The notes beneath the pieces are model-generated. The model was not told where the DNA came from and made no database searches. It saw only the letters and a list, made by a program, of their open reading frames with translations. Below, in pieces: positions 36,052 through 43,593 of a DNA stretch of 64,000 nt; the stretch's first letter is position 1, and each line of letters opens with the position of its first letter. Origin of the DNA: VAXT01 sp035318925. GTDB taxonomy: Bacteria; Actinomycetota; Thermoleophilia; Gaiellales; Gaiellaceae. Made by a program: the position numbers and the translations under genes. The stretch spans positions 1 through 64,000 of the forward strand of contig DATHDS010000023.1 of assembly GCA_035318925.1 (NCBI GenBank). The letters run 5' to 3'.

Positions 36052-36437
36052 CGCGTAGCGTGGTGACCGTCGAGATTGCGAACCGCAGCGGGACCGAGGT
36101 CGACGAGGAGGCCGCGGCCGACCTTGCCCGCCTGGTGCTCGCGGCGGATGGAATCGAGGACGGCGATCTCGGCCTCGCCTTCGTCGCGCCAGACGAGATG
36201 CGGGGCCTGAAGCGCGACCATCTGGGGCAGGACGAGGCGACCGACGTGCTCGCGTTCCCGATCGACGGGCGCGAGGAGCTGCCTGCCGGCGTTCCGCGCC
36301 AGCTCGGCGACGCGGTTCTCTGCCCGCAGGTCGTGGGCGAGGCGTGGCGCCCGCCGCTCGTGCACGCGCTCCTGCACCTGCTCGGCTACGAGCACGGCGC
36401 CGAGATGGAAGACCGCGAAGCGGAGCTCGTCTCGTGA
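36048..36437 (+). CDS. ybeY: Endoribonuclease YbeY
   Basis: 129 residues. The metal-binding motif is VHALLHLLGYEH, with three histidines spaced as in HGxLHLxGYDH (the Gly is Ala and the Asp is Glu). DEATDVLAFPID is the second family motif. YbeY matures the 3' end of 16S rRNA and takes part in ribosome quality control. It starts with GTG overlapping the phoH stop. Confidence 0.92.
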   Translation: MTRSVVTVEIANRSGTEVDEEAAADLARLVLAADGIEDGDLGLAFVAPDEMRGLKRDHLGQDEATDVLAFPIDGREELPAGVPRQLGDAVLCPQVVGEAWRPPLVHALLHLLGYEHGAEMEDREAELVS

Positions 36438-37159
36438 ACGCGTCCCGCCGGCGTGCACCCTCGCTGCTCGAGAGCTTCAACTACGCGTTCGAGGGCGTGA
36501 TCCACGTGCTGCGCACGCAGCGCAACCTGCGTATCCACTTCGTGATCGCCGCCGTCGTGCTGATCGCGGCGGTCGCGGTCGGGGTGGGCCGGATCGAGCT
36601 GATCGCCCTCCTGATCGCGATCTCCTTCGTGTTGATCGCCGAGATGCTGAACTCGGCGCTGGAGGCGGGCATCGACGTCGCCACGACCTCGTTCGACCCG
36701 CTGGCCAAGCTCGCGAAGGACATCGCCGCGGGCGCGGTTCTGATCGCGACCGTGAACGCCGTCGCTGTCGGCTATCTCGTCTTCTCGGACAAGATCGTCA
36801 CCCACAGCTCGCGGCTGATCGTGCGACTTCGCGACGCGCCTTCGGAGTTGACGTTGATCGCGCTCGTCTTGACGATCATCCTCGTCCTCGGCACGAAGGC
36901 CTACACGGGCCGCGGGACACCGCTCCGCGGCGGGTTGCCCTCGGGGCATGCCGCCGTCGCGTTCGGAGGCTGGATGGCGATCACGAACGTCGTCGGCGAC
37001 TCGCGCCATTGGTTCCTGATCTCTTCGCTGACGTTCTTGATGGCGGTGCTCGTCGCGCAGACGCGCGTCGAGTCGGGCGTGCATTCCTTCCTCGAGGTCA
37101 GCTATGGGGCACTGCTTGGGGCGCTCGCCGTGCTCGTCATGTTCCAGGTGTTCGCATGA
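36434..37159 (+). CDS. Diacylglycerol/undecaprenol kinase fused to a PAP2 phosphatase
   Basis: 241 residues in two membrane domains. Residues about 1-120 are a DgkA-type kinase (FNYAFEGVIHVLRTQRN and the signature AEMLNSALEAGIDV). The rest is a PAP2/type 2 phosphatidic acid phosphatase domain (GLPSGHAAVAFG and QTRVESGVHSFLEV as the C2 and C3 motifs). Together they would phosphorylate and dephosphorylate undecaprenol or diacylglycerol, recycling the lipid carrier of cell-wall synthesis. GTG 36434 overlaps ybeY and starts MNASRRRAPSLLESFNYAFE. Domain order is clear; the substrate is inferred. Confidence 0.9.
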   Translation: MNASRRRAPSLLESFNYAFEGVIHVLRTQRNLRIHFVIAAVVLIAAVAVGVGRIELIALLIAISFVLIAEMLNSALEAGIDVATTSFDPLAKLAKDIAAGAVLIATVNAVAVGYLVFSDKIVTHSSRLIVRLRDAPSELTLIALVLTIILVLGTKAYTGRGTPLRGGLPSGHAAVAFGGWMAITNVVGDSRHWFLISSLTFLMAVLVAQTRVESGVHSFLEVSYGALLGALAVLVMFQVFA

Positions 37160-37518
37160 GCGACGAGCTCTACGAGCGGGCGGTCGCAATCGCGAAGCGG
37201 GCGTATGCCCCGTATTCGAGCTTCCACGTCGGCGCGGCGGTGCGCGCCCGCGACGGCCGGATCTTCGAGGGCGTGAACGTCGAGAACGCGTCGTACCCGC
37301 TGGGCATCTGCGCCGAGCGCTCTGCCATCGCCCGTGCGGTCGGCGAAGGCTGCCGGCCGGGAGACCTCGAGGAGATCGCGATCACGGCGTCGCCCTGCGG
37401 CGGCTGTCGACAGTGGCTCCACGAGTTCCAGCTCGACCGCGTGACCTTCAAGAACGCCGACGGCGAGGTCGTCTCGCGCACCCCCGCGGAGCTCCTGCCG
37501 GAGAGCTTCGACCTGTGA
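37156..37518 (+). CDS. cdd: Cytidine deaminase
   Basis: 120 residues, zinc enzyme of pyrimidine salvage (cytidine to uridine). YAPYSSFHVGAAV opens the fold, NVENASYPLGICAERSAI holds the C-A-E catalytic triad and SPCGGCRQWLHEF the other two zinc cysteines. ATG overlaps the dgk-PAP2 stop as ATGA. It is a few kilobases from deoC, another nucleoside salvage gene. Confidence 0.95.
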   Translation: MSDELYERAVAIAKRAYAPYSSFHVGAAVRARDGRIFEGVNVENASYPLGICAERSAIARAVGEGCRPGDLEEIAITASPCGGCRQWLHEFQLDRVTFKNADGEVVSRTPAELLPESFDL

Positions 37519-38375
37519 AGTCCGGCTTCGTCGCCGTCGCGGGCCGCCCGAACGTAGGCAAGTCGAGCCTCGTGAACGCGCTCGCAGGCGGGAAGGTCGC
37601 GATCATCTCCGACAAGCCGCAGACGACCAGGCGCAGGATCTCGGGTGTCGTCAACGGAGACGACCACCAGCTCGTGCTCGTCGACCTGCCCGGTTTCCAG
37701 CGGCCGCTCGACCCGATGACCGAGCGCATGCAGCGCACCGTCGACCACGCCTTCGAGGACGTGGACGCGGTGCTCTTCGTCCTCTCGGCGCGCGAGCGTA
37801 TCGGTGCCGGAGATCGCTTCATCGCCCACCGGGTCTTCTCGCTCGGCGTGCCCGTCGTGATCGCGCTGAACAAGGTGGACAACCTCAAGGGCGGCCACAT
37901 CGCAACGCAGATGGAAACCGGCTCCAAGCTCGGTGACTTCCACGCCCTCCATCCGGTGAGCGCGAAAACCGGCGACGGGATCGACGCCCTGCGCGAGGAG
38001 CTCGTCGGATTGCTCCCCGAAGGCTCCGCGTACTTTCCGCTCGACCAGCGCAGCGACCTCTCGGTCGAGGCGCAGGTCGCGGAGCTCGTGCGCGAGAAGG
38101 CGCTCCAGTTGACCCGTGAGGAGCTGCCGCACGCCGTCTCGGTCGAGGTCGAGGAGCTCGGGGAGAAGGTCGTGCGGGCGCTCGTCTACGTCGAGACCGA
38201 GTCGCAGAAGCAGATCGTCGTCGGCAAGGGCGGCTCGATCGTCAAGGAGATCGGGACACGGGCACGTCCGGAGATCGAGCAGCTGCTCGGGCACCCGATT
38301 TTCCTCGAGCTGCAGGTGAAGGTGAAGCCGAAATGGCGACGTGACGACCGCCTGCTCGAGCGCCTCGGCATCTAG
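37515..38375 (+). CDS. era: GTPase Era
   Basis: 286 residues. G1 is GRPNVGKSSL, the switch region PQTTRRRISG, G3 DLPGFQRP and G4 NKVD. The C-terminal KH domain contains ALVYVETESQKQIVVGKGGSIVKEIG. Era binds the 3' end of 16S rRNA and helps mature the 30S subunit, together with YbeY in the same operon. The GTG start overlaps the cdd stop; the longer frame is shadow. Confidence 0.95.
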   Translation: MKSGFVAVAGRPNVGKSSLVNALAGGKVAIISDKPQTTRRRISGVVNGDDHQLVLVDLPGFQRPLDPMTERMQRTVDHAFEDVDAVLFVLSARERIGAGDRFIAHRVFSLGVPVVIALNKVDNLKGGHIATQMETGSKLGDFHALHPVSAKTGDGIDALREELVGLLPEGSAYFPLDQRSDLSVEAQVAELVREKALQLTREELPHAVSVEVEELGEKVVRALVYVETESQKQIVVGKGGSIVKEIGTRARPEIEQLLGHPIFLELQVKVKPKWRRDDRLLERLGI

Positions 38376-38381
38376 CGCCGG

Positions 38382-38897
38382 TCAGGCCTCGATCGGTCCC
38401 GAATAGAAGCGGCGCAGGTTCGACACCATTCGCCGTTTGTAGGCCCAGGCCTGAAGCTCGACCCTTCTACTGTCGACGCGCGGGCTGCCGAAGAGGAATC
38501 CCGACGCATATTCCCGGGACGCACGACCGGGTTCCGGCGCTCCGTCTTGTCGGTGCAAGACGACTCGGCGCGTGATGCCCGCGGATCCCATCCATTTCCA
38601 GCGAAAGGAGATGCGCTCCACGTCGATCCAGGGCATCCGTCCGAACGAGCCTTCGATGGCCTCGCGGTCGAGCCCGATGACCGGCTGCGGAGAACGGATC
38701 TGTCGTAGGCATGCAAGAAAGAGCCAACCGAAGAACACCAGTCCGATGGCGAGCCAGGCATCATCGAACGAAAGACCGGCCGAGACGTCAATCGACAGGA
38801 TCGCGACATCCCCGAGAAGGAAGGCCAGCGCCAACACCAAGGCGACCCAGGTTCCGATTCGCGGGAAGACGACGTAGCTTTCTTTCTGCACGGCCAT
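38382..38897 (-). CDS. Small membrane protein with a PH-like domain
   Basis: 171 residues. Two hydrophobic helices (VALVLALAFLLGDVAILSI and AWLAIGLVFFGWLFLACL) are followed by a soluble PH-like region (VIGLDREAIEGSFGRMPWIDVERISFRW). The pattern resembles the STM3941-type proteins, whose role is unknown. Its base composition looks less GC-rich than its neighbours. It is convergent with era and divergent from the phosphatase gene, 23 bp away. Confidence 0.7.
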   Translation of the reverse strand: MAVQKESYVVFPRIGTWVALVLALAFLLGDVAILSIDVSAGLSFDDAWLAIGLVFFGWLFLACLRQIRSPQPVIGLDREAIEGSFGRMPWIDVERISFRWKWMGSAGITRRVVLHRQDGAPEPGRASREYASGFLFGSPRVDSRRVELQAWAYKRRMVSNLRRFYSGPIEA

Positions 38898-38920
38898 CGT
38901 GTATCACGTCGCTGACAACG

Positions 38921-39475
38921 ATGATCGAGCTCGTCTACGAGACGCACTCGACGACGATCGACAACGAGACCGGGGTTGCCACCGGGTGGCTGCCCGGCCG
39001 TCTCTCTGAGCGGGGTCGGGAACTGGCCCGCGCCCTCGGTGAGCGGCGCCGCGACGACGGCCTGGCAGCCGTCTTCAGCTCCGACCTGGCGCGTGCCGTC
39101 GAGACTGCCGAGATCGCCTTCGCAGGCTCAGGACTTCCAGTGCGCCAGGACCGGCGTCTGCGCGAGTGCAACTACGGCGAGCTGAACGGGCGGCCCGTCG
39201 CCGAGGTCGACGCCGAGAAGCTGCGCCGGATCGACGAGGCCTTTCCCGGCGGCGAGAGCTATCGCGACGTGGTCGATCGCACGAAGGACTATCTCGACGA
39301 CCTCGCTTCGGAGTTCGACGACGCTCGGGTGCTGCTGATCGCCCATTCGGCGAACCGCTGGGCGCTGCAACACCTGCTGCTCGGAACGCCGCTCGAGGAG
39401 CTCGTCTCGGCCCCGTTCGCGTGGCAGGAAGGATGGGAGTACCGGCTCGACGGCGAGGAATTGCGGCAGGGCTAG
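38921..39475 (+). CDS. Histidine-phosphatase-superfamily protein (phosphoglycerate-mutase-like)
   Basis: 184 residues from the ATG at 38921. GRLSERGRELARALGERRRDDGLAAVFSSDLARAVETAEIAF is the superfamily core, followed by LRECNYGELNG and LLIAHSANRWALQHLLLG (second catalytic His). In place of the usual N-terminal RHG catalytic motif there is THS (ETHSTTIDNE), so the first Arg is lost but the His remains. It may act on a different substrate. The stop overlaps the deoC -10 box. Confidence 0.83.
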   Translation: MIELVYETHSTTIDNETGVATGWLPGRLSERGRELARALGERRRDDGLAAVFSSDLARAVETAEIAFAGSGLPVRQDRRLRECNYGELNGRPVAEVDAEKLRRIDEAFPGGESYRDVVDRTKDYLDDLASEFDDARVLLIAHSANRWALQHLLLGTPLEELVSAPFAWQEGWEYRLDGEELRQG

Positions 39476-39478
39476 ACT
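39473..39478 (+). promoter_or_regulatory. -10 box for leaderless deoC
   Basis: TAGACT ends 8 bases before the deoC ATG at 39487 and overlaps the stop codon of the upstream gene. It would give deoC its own short-leader transcript. Confidence 0.5.
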
Positions 39479-39486
39479 CCTTCCAG

Positions 39487-40425
39487 ATGGCCAAGGCGCC
39501 TGCGCTACCTACCGGTTTCGAGCTTCCGCTCGAGCCTCGCCTGCCGCGGATCGGATCGGTCGACGCGGTGGCGGTCGAGGAGCGTGCCGCCACGCTCGCC
39601 AAGCGCTCGATCAAGCGCGAGGCGAAGCTCTTTGCGCTCGACCTCGCGGTCCGGATGATCGACCTGACGACGCTCGAAGGCGCCGACACGCCGGGCAAGG
39701 TGGCGGCCCTTTCCTCGAAGGGCATTCGCCCCGACCCGGCCGATCTGACCGTCCCCTCCGTCGCGGCGATCTGCGTCTATCCCAATCTCGTCCCGACCGC
39801 CGTCGAGCGGACGCGTGGCACGAGCGTCAAGGTCGCGTCCGTGGCGACCGGGTTTCCGTCCGGTCAGACGCCCACGTACGTCAAGGTCGCGGAGGTCCGC
39901 GAGGTGGTCGAGATGGGTGCGGACGAGGTCGACATGGTGATCGATCGCGGCGCCTTCCTTTCGGGCCGCTACGCGAAGGTCTACGACGAGATCGTCCAGG
40001 TGAAGGAGGCGGCGGGTTCGGCGCACCTGAAGGTGATCCTGGAGACCGGCGAGCTGGGCACTTACGACAACGTCCGCCGGGCAAGCCTGCTGGCGATGGC
40101 CGCCGGCGCGGACTTCATCAAGACGTCGACGGGCAAGCTTCCGTCGGCGGCGACCCTGCCGGTCACGCTGGTCATGCTCGAGGCGATCCGCGACGTCTAC
40201 GAGGAGACGGGCCGGCGCGTGGGCATGAAGCCGGCCGGCGGCATCAGGCAGGCCAAGCAGGCCGTCCAGTACCTCGTCCAGCTGCACGAGACGCTCGGCG
40301 CCGAGTGGCTGACGCCGGATCTCTACCGGCTGGGCGCCTCGACGCTCCTGAACGACGTGCTGATGCAGATCCGGAAGGAGAGAACGGGCCGCTACCAGAG
40401 CCCCGACTATTTCACCGTTGACTGA
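39487..40425 (+). CDS. deoC: Deoxyribose-phosphate aldolase
   Basis: 312 residues from the ATG at 39487. DLTTLEGADTPGKV and CVYPNLVPTAV begin the barrel, VDMVIDRGAFLSG and LKVILETGEL follow, and ADFIKTSTGK carries the Schiff-base lysine. DeoC splits deoxyribose 5-phosphate into glyceraldehyde 3-phosphate and acetaldehyde. Two aldehyde-dehydrogenase genes follow, which could oxidise the acetaldehyde. The upstream frame is shadow. Confidence 0.93.
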   Translation: MAKAPALPTGFELPLEPRLPRIGSVDAVAVEERAATLAKRSIKREAKLFALDLAVRMIDLTTLEGADTPGKVAALSSKGIRPDPADLTVPSVAAICVYPNLVPTAVERTRGTSVKVASVATGFPSGQTPTYVKVAEVREVVEMGADEVDMVIDRGAFLSGRYAKVYDEIVQVKEAAGSAHLKVILETGELGTYDNVRRASLLAMAAGADFIKTSTGKLPSAATLPVTLVMLEAIRDVYEETGRRVGMKPAGGIRQAKQAVQYLVQLHETLGAEWLTPDLYRLGASTLLNDVLMQIRKERTGRYQSPDYFTVD

Positions 40426-40476
40426 TCTTTCACACAACCGGCACACAGCGGCTCGCCTCGATGAGCCAACATCCAA

Positions 40477-40511
40477 CCCCACCCTCAATGGGTGGGGGGT
40501 GGGTGGTGGGG
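40477..40511 (+). promoter_or_regulatory. Hairpin overlapping a G-quadruplex-capable run before the ALDH gene
   Basis: CCCCACCC (40477-40484) and GGGTGGGG (40490-40497) can form an 8-bp hairpin. The G-rich arm continues with further G runs to 40511, giving four runs of three or more Gs with loops of 1, 1 and 4 nt, so a G-quadruplex is also possible. The two folds are mutually exclusive and end 19 bases before the ATG. Confidence 0.6.
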
Positions 40512-40530
40512 CCCGCCGCGAGGGGCCGTC

Positions 40531-42003
40531 ATGACCGAGCTCGAGCGCAAACAGGATCGCGCGCCCGTCCCGTCCGCCTGGGACTACGCGCCCGCGCCGG
40601 AGGCGCGCGACCTCGTTCAGCTTCGCGACCGGTACGGCCACTTCGTCGGCGGCGAATGGCTCGAGCCGAGCGAGACCTACACGACGATCGACCCCTCGAG
40701 CGAGGAGGCGCTCGCCGAGGTCGGGCAGGCGAGCTCGGAGGAGGTCGACCTGGCGGTCGGCGCGGCGCGCGACGCATTCGAGAACGGCTGGGCTGGGATC
40801 TCGCCCGCGGAGCGCGCGAAGTACCTCTTCCGCATCGCGCGCATCCTCCAGGAGCGTTCCCGGGAGTTCGCCGTCCTCGAGTCGCTGAACGGCGGCAAGC
40901 CGATCCGCGAGTCGCGCGACGTCGACCTGCCGCTCTCGGCCGCGCACTTCTTCTACTACGCGGGCTGGGCCGACAAGCTCGAGTACGCGTTCCCGAATCG
41001 GAAGCCTCGCCCGGTCGGAGTCGCCGGCCAGATCGTCCCGTGGAACTTCCCGCTGCTCATGCTCTCGTGGAAGATCGCGCCGGCGCTCGCGACCGGCAAT
41101 ACCGTCGTCCTCAAGCCGGCCGAGACGACGCCGCTCTCGGCGCTGCTCTTCGCCGACGTGCTCCGTCAGGCCGAGCTTCCGCCCGGCGTCGTCAACATCG
41201 TCACCGGCGACGGGCGCACTGGCGCAGCGCTCGTCAAGCACCCCGGCGTCGACAAGATCGCCTTCACCGGCTCGACGGAGGTCGGCAAGTCGATTCAGCG
41301 CGAGCTCGCAGGAACCGGCAAGCGGCTGACGCTCGAGTTGGGCGGCAAGGCGGCGAACATCATCTTCGACGACGCCGCGCTCGACCAGGCGGTCGAGGGG
41401 ATCGTCAACGGGATCTACTTCAACCAGGGGCACGTCTGCTGCGCGGGCTCGCGGCTGCTCGTCCAGGAGTCGATCTACGAGCCGCTGATCGAAAAGCTGA
41501 AGCGCCGGCTGACGACCCTGCGTGTCGGCGACCCGCTCGACAAGAACACCGACGTCGGTGCGATCAACTCGCGCCAGCAACTCGACAAGATCAAGGAACT
41601 CGTGGCGTCGGGCGAGGAGGAGGGCGCGGAGATCTACCAGCCGCCCTGCCGCCTGCCCGAGAAGGGCTACTGGTTCGTGCCGACGGTCTTCACGAACGTC
41701 GCCCAGAGCTACCGGATCGCCCAGGAGGAGATCTTCGGCCCCGTGCTCTCGGTGCTGACCTTCCGCACCCCCGACGAGGCGGTCGAGAAGGCGAACAACA
41801 CGCCCTACGGGCTCTCCGCCGGCGTTTGGACCGAGAAGGGCTCCCGGATCCTCGCGATGGCGCAGCAGCTGCGGGCCGGCGTGATCTGGGCGAACACGTT
41901 CAACCGCTTCGACCCCGCCTCGCCGTTCGGCGGCTACAAGGAGTCGGGCTTCGGCCGCGAGGGCGGGCGGCACGGGCTCGAGCCGTACCTGGAGTTCGAA
42001 TGA
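40531..42003 (+). CDS. Aldehyde dehydrogenase
   Basis: 490 residues, NAD(P)-dependent oxidation of an aldehyde to the acid. VPWNFPLLMLSWKIAPALATGN is the coenzyme region, TLELGGKAANI holds the general-base Glu and NQGHVCCAGSR the nucleophilic Cys (two adjacent cysteines). EEIFGPVLSV and NNTPYGLSAGVWT complete the C-terminal region. ATG 40531 was chosen over the upstream in-frame ATG because MTELERKQD follows the G-rich hairpin. Position after deoC suggests acetaldehyde as substrate. Confidence 0.93.
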   Translation: MTELERKQDRAPVPSAWDYAPAPEARDLVQLRDRYGHFVGGEWLEPSETYTTIDPSSEEALAEVGQASSEEVDLAVGAARDAFENGWAGISPAERAKYLFRIARILQERSREFAVLESLNGGKPIRESRDVDLPLSAAHFFYYAGWADKLEYAFPNRKPRPVGVAGQIVPWNFPLLMLSWKIAPALATGNTVVLKPAETTPLSALLFADVLRQAELPPGVVNIVTGDGRTGAALVKHPGVDKIAFTGSTEVGKSIQRELAGTGKRLTLELGGKAANIIFDDAALDQAVEGIVNGIYFNQGHVCCAGSRLLVQESIYEPLIEKLKRRLTTLRVGDPLDKNTDVGAINSRQQLDKIKELVASGEEEGAEIYQPPCRLPEKGYWFVPTVFTNVAQSYRIAQEEIFGPVLSVLTFRTPDEAVEKANNTPYGLSAGVWTEKGSRILAMAQQLRAGVIWANTFNRFDPASPFGGYKESGFGREGGRHGLEPYLEFE

Positions 42004-42797
42004 GCCGGCTGCCCGTGCGCAAGACGTACAAGCTCTACATCGGCGGCGAGTTTCCGCGCTCCGAGTCGGGTCGCACCTACGAGGCGCAGGGCGCGAACGT
42101 CGCGCGCGGGTCGCGAAAGGACGTACGCGACGCGGTCCGGGTCGCCCGTGCTGCCTTCCCGAAATGGGCTGGGCTGACCGCCTACAACCGCGGTCAGGTC
42201 GTCTACCGGATCGCCGAGATGCTCGAGGCGCGCCGAGCGGAGTTTGCGGAGCTCTGCACGGGGCCTGGGGAGGTGGAGCGCTCGATCGACCGCCTCGTCT
42301 GGTACGCCGGCTGGGCCGACAAGCTCGCTCAGGTGCTCGGCTCCTCGAACCCGGTCGCAGGCCCGTACTTCAACTTCACCGTGCCGGAGCCGACCGGGGT
42401 CGTCGGCATTGTCGCGCCGGACGCGCCGCCGCTCGCCGGGCTCGTCTCGCGGCTCGCGCCCGCGATCGTCGGTGGGAACGCCGTCGTCGTCCTGGTCTCC
42501 GAGAGCTCCCCGCTCGCCGCGGTCGAGCTCGCCGAGGTGTTCGCCACCTCGGATGTCCCGGGCGGCGTCGTGAACCTCCTGACCGGGCATCGGGACGAGC
42601 TCGCTCCCATCCTCGCGGGGCACATGGACGTGAACGCGATCGACCTAGCCGGCGCCGACGGGCAGGCCGAGGAGCTCGAGCGCCTGGCCGCGGACAACGT
42701 CAAGCGGGTCGTGCACGGGTCCGCGGATGCGCAGAGCCCGTGGGAGATCGCCTCCTTCCTCGACCTGAAGACGGTCTGGCATCCGATCGGCGTCTAG
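42000..42797 (+). CDS. Half-length aldehyde-dehydrogenase-like protein without a catalytic domain
   Basis: 265 residues. It covers only the coenzyme-binding half of an ALDH (KLYIGGEFPRSESGRTYE, PTGVVGIVAPDAPPL, GGVVNLLTGHRDEL) and ends before the Glu and Cys catalytic motifs. The ATG overlaps the stop of the full-length ALDH as ATGA. This full-plus-half layout looks like a split form of ALDH16, whose second ALDH domain is truncated and non-catalytic. It is probably a structural partner of the upstream enzyme. Its TAG stop lies inside the first bases of the structured repeat. Confidence 0.8.
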   Translation: MSRLPVRKTYKLYIGGEFPRSESGRTYEAQGANVARGSRKDVRDAVRVARAAFPKWAGLTAYNRGQVVYRIAEMLEARRAEFAELCTGPGEVERSIDRLVWYAGWADKLAQVLGSSNPVAGPYFNFTVPEPTGVVGIVAPDAPPLAGLVSRLAPAIVGGNAVVVLVSESSPLAAVELAEVFATSDVPGGVVNLLTGHRDELAPILAGHMDVNAIDLAGADGQAEELERLAADNVKRVVHGSADAQSPWEIASFLDLKTVWHPIGV

Positions 42798-42958
42798 GAG
42801 GGTTTGGCGGAATGTTGCTCGTCGCCGGGGTGCGATGATCGTTCCGAGGCCGCGGACGCAGGGAGCATCCAGGCTAGTCGCCTGGGTGCGACTGAGGACC
42901 CGGCCTCGGGGCGAGCAGCGCGGCCCGGCGGCTCAGCCATATTTCGCCAAACCCTCCT
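42796..42958. repeat. Structured intergenic repeat, copy 1 (candidate ncRNA element)
   Basis: 163 nt, closely matched by 47019-47183. The ends pair over 17 bp (42796-42812 with 42942-42958, one G-T pair). Inside are CGCCGGG (42823-42829) with CCCGGCG (42924-42930), CCGAGGCCG (42844-42852) with CGGCCTCGG (42901-42909), and an apical hairpin GCATCCAGGC / GCCTGGGTGC (42865-42874, 42880-42889). The first two bases lie inside the stop codon of the ALDH-like gene. No ORF is conserved within it. It may be an RNA, a terminator or a small mobile element. Confidence 0.85.
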
Positions 42959-42981
42959 GGCAACGCAGGAACCCTCCTCGT

Positions 42982-42987
42982 TAGCAT
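42982..42987 (+). promoter_or_regulatory. -10 box before the TrpC-like gene
   Basis: TAGCAT ends 9 bases before the ATG at 42997, just after the structured repeat. Confidence 0.4.
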
Positions 42988-42996
42988 GGGCGGTCG

Positions 42997-43593
42997 ATGA
43001 CCGGCCAGCGCCGCTTGAGCCAGGCGATCTCCGAGGGGGACGGGATCTCGCTGATCGTGCCCGCCGCCGATGCGGAGGCTGCGCGAACGGCCGAGGCCCA
43101 GGGCGCTGAGGGCGTGATCGTCGACCGGGAGCTCGTCGGCCTGCGCGAGGCGACCAGCCTGCCGATCCTGTGGCGCGCTGAGGGCTCGCCCGCCGAGGCG
43201 CTCTTCCTCGGTGCCGACGCCTGCCTGGTCGCAGCGGAGGAGATCGACGATGACGGCGAGCGAGTCGAGCGCCGCTACGCCGAGGCACTCGACCTCGGGC
43301 TCGACTGCGTCGTCGAAGTGCGCGACTCCGACGAGCTCGAGCAGGCGCTCGAGCGACTCGATCCGGAGATCTTCCTGCTCTCGCCCCAGAAAGCGGGGGG
43401 CGGCGGCGAAGAGGCGCTCGAGCACGTGCTCGACCTGCTCCCGGACCTTCCGGCCGGGAAGCTCGCGATCGCCGACCTGGAGGTGACGAGCCCGGAAGAG
43501 GTCGAGGAGCTCGAGCGCGCTGGTGTGGACGCCGTGATCGTCGGCGTCCGGAGCATCGCCGGCCTGGTTCGTGCCGCGCCGCCAGAGGTCTGA
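42997..43593 (+). CDS. Degenerate TrpC-like TIM-barrel protein
   Basis: 198 residues. The arrangement resembles indole-3-glycerol phosphate synthase: ISLIVPAADAEAARTAEAQGAEGVIVD, LPILWRAEG, GLDCVVEVRDSDELEQAL and VEELERAGVDAVIVG as successive strands. The catalytic lysines and the SPS motif of a real TrpC are not seen, and the protein is shorter than the usual 250-260. It is probably not a tryptophan enzyme. It overlaps the glycosyltransferase gene by 23 nt. Confidence 0.65.
   Translation: MTGQRRLSQAISEGDGISLIVPAADAEAARTAEAQGAEGVIVDRELVGLREATSLPILWRAEGSPAEALFLGADACLVAAEEIDDDGERVERRYAEALDLGLDCVVEVRDSDELEQALERLDPEIFLLSPQKAGGGGEEALEHVLDLLPDLPAGKLAIADLEVTSPEEVEELERAGVDAVIVGVRSIAGLVRAAPPEV

Noticed and set aside
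42000..42797. A pseudogene left by truncation of a second aldehyde dehydrogenase
   Set aside because: The frame is clean, codon use is normal, the 4-nt overlap is kept and the length matches the non-catalytic second domain of ALDH16; decay is less likely.
42796..42958. The structured repeat as a known riboswitch (c-di-GMP or cobalamin type) or an insertion sequence
   Set aside because: GACGCAGGGAG and GACTGAGGACC resemble fragments of known riboswitch cores but the overall pairing does not fit, the element follows stop codons instead of preceding genes, and it has no transposase or target duplication.
42997..43593. A genuine indole-3-glycerol phosphate synthase (trpC)
   Set aside because: It is about 55 residues too short and the catalytic lysines are not found; no other trp gene is near.
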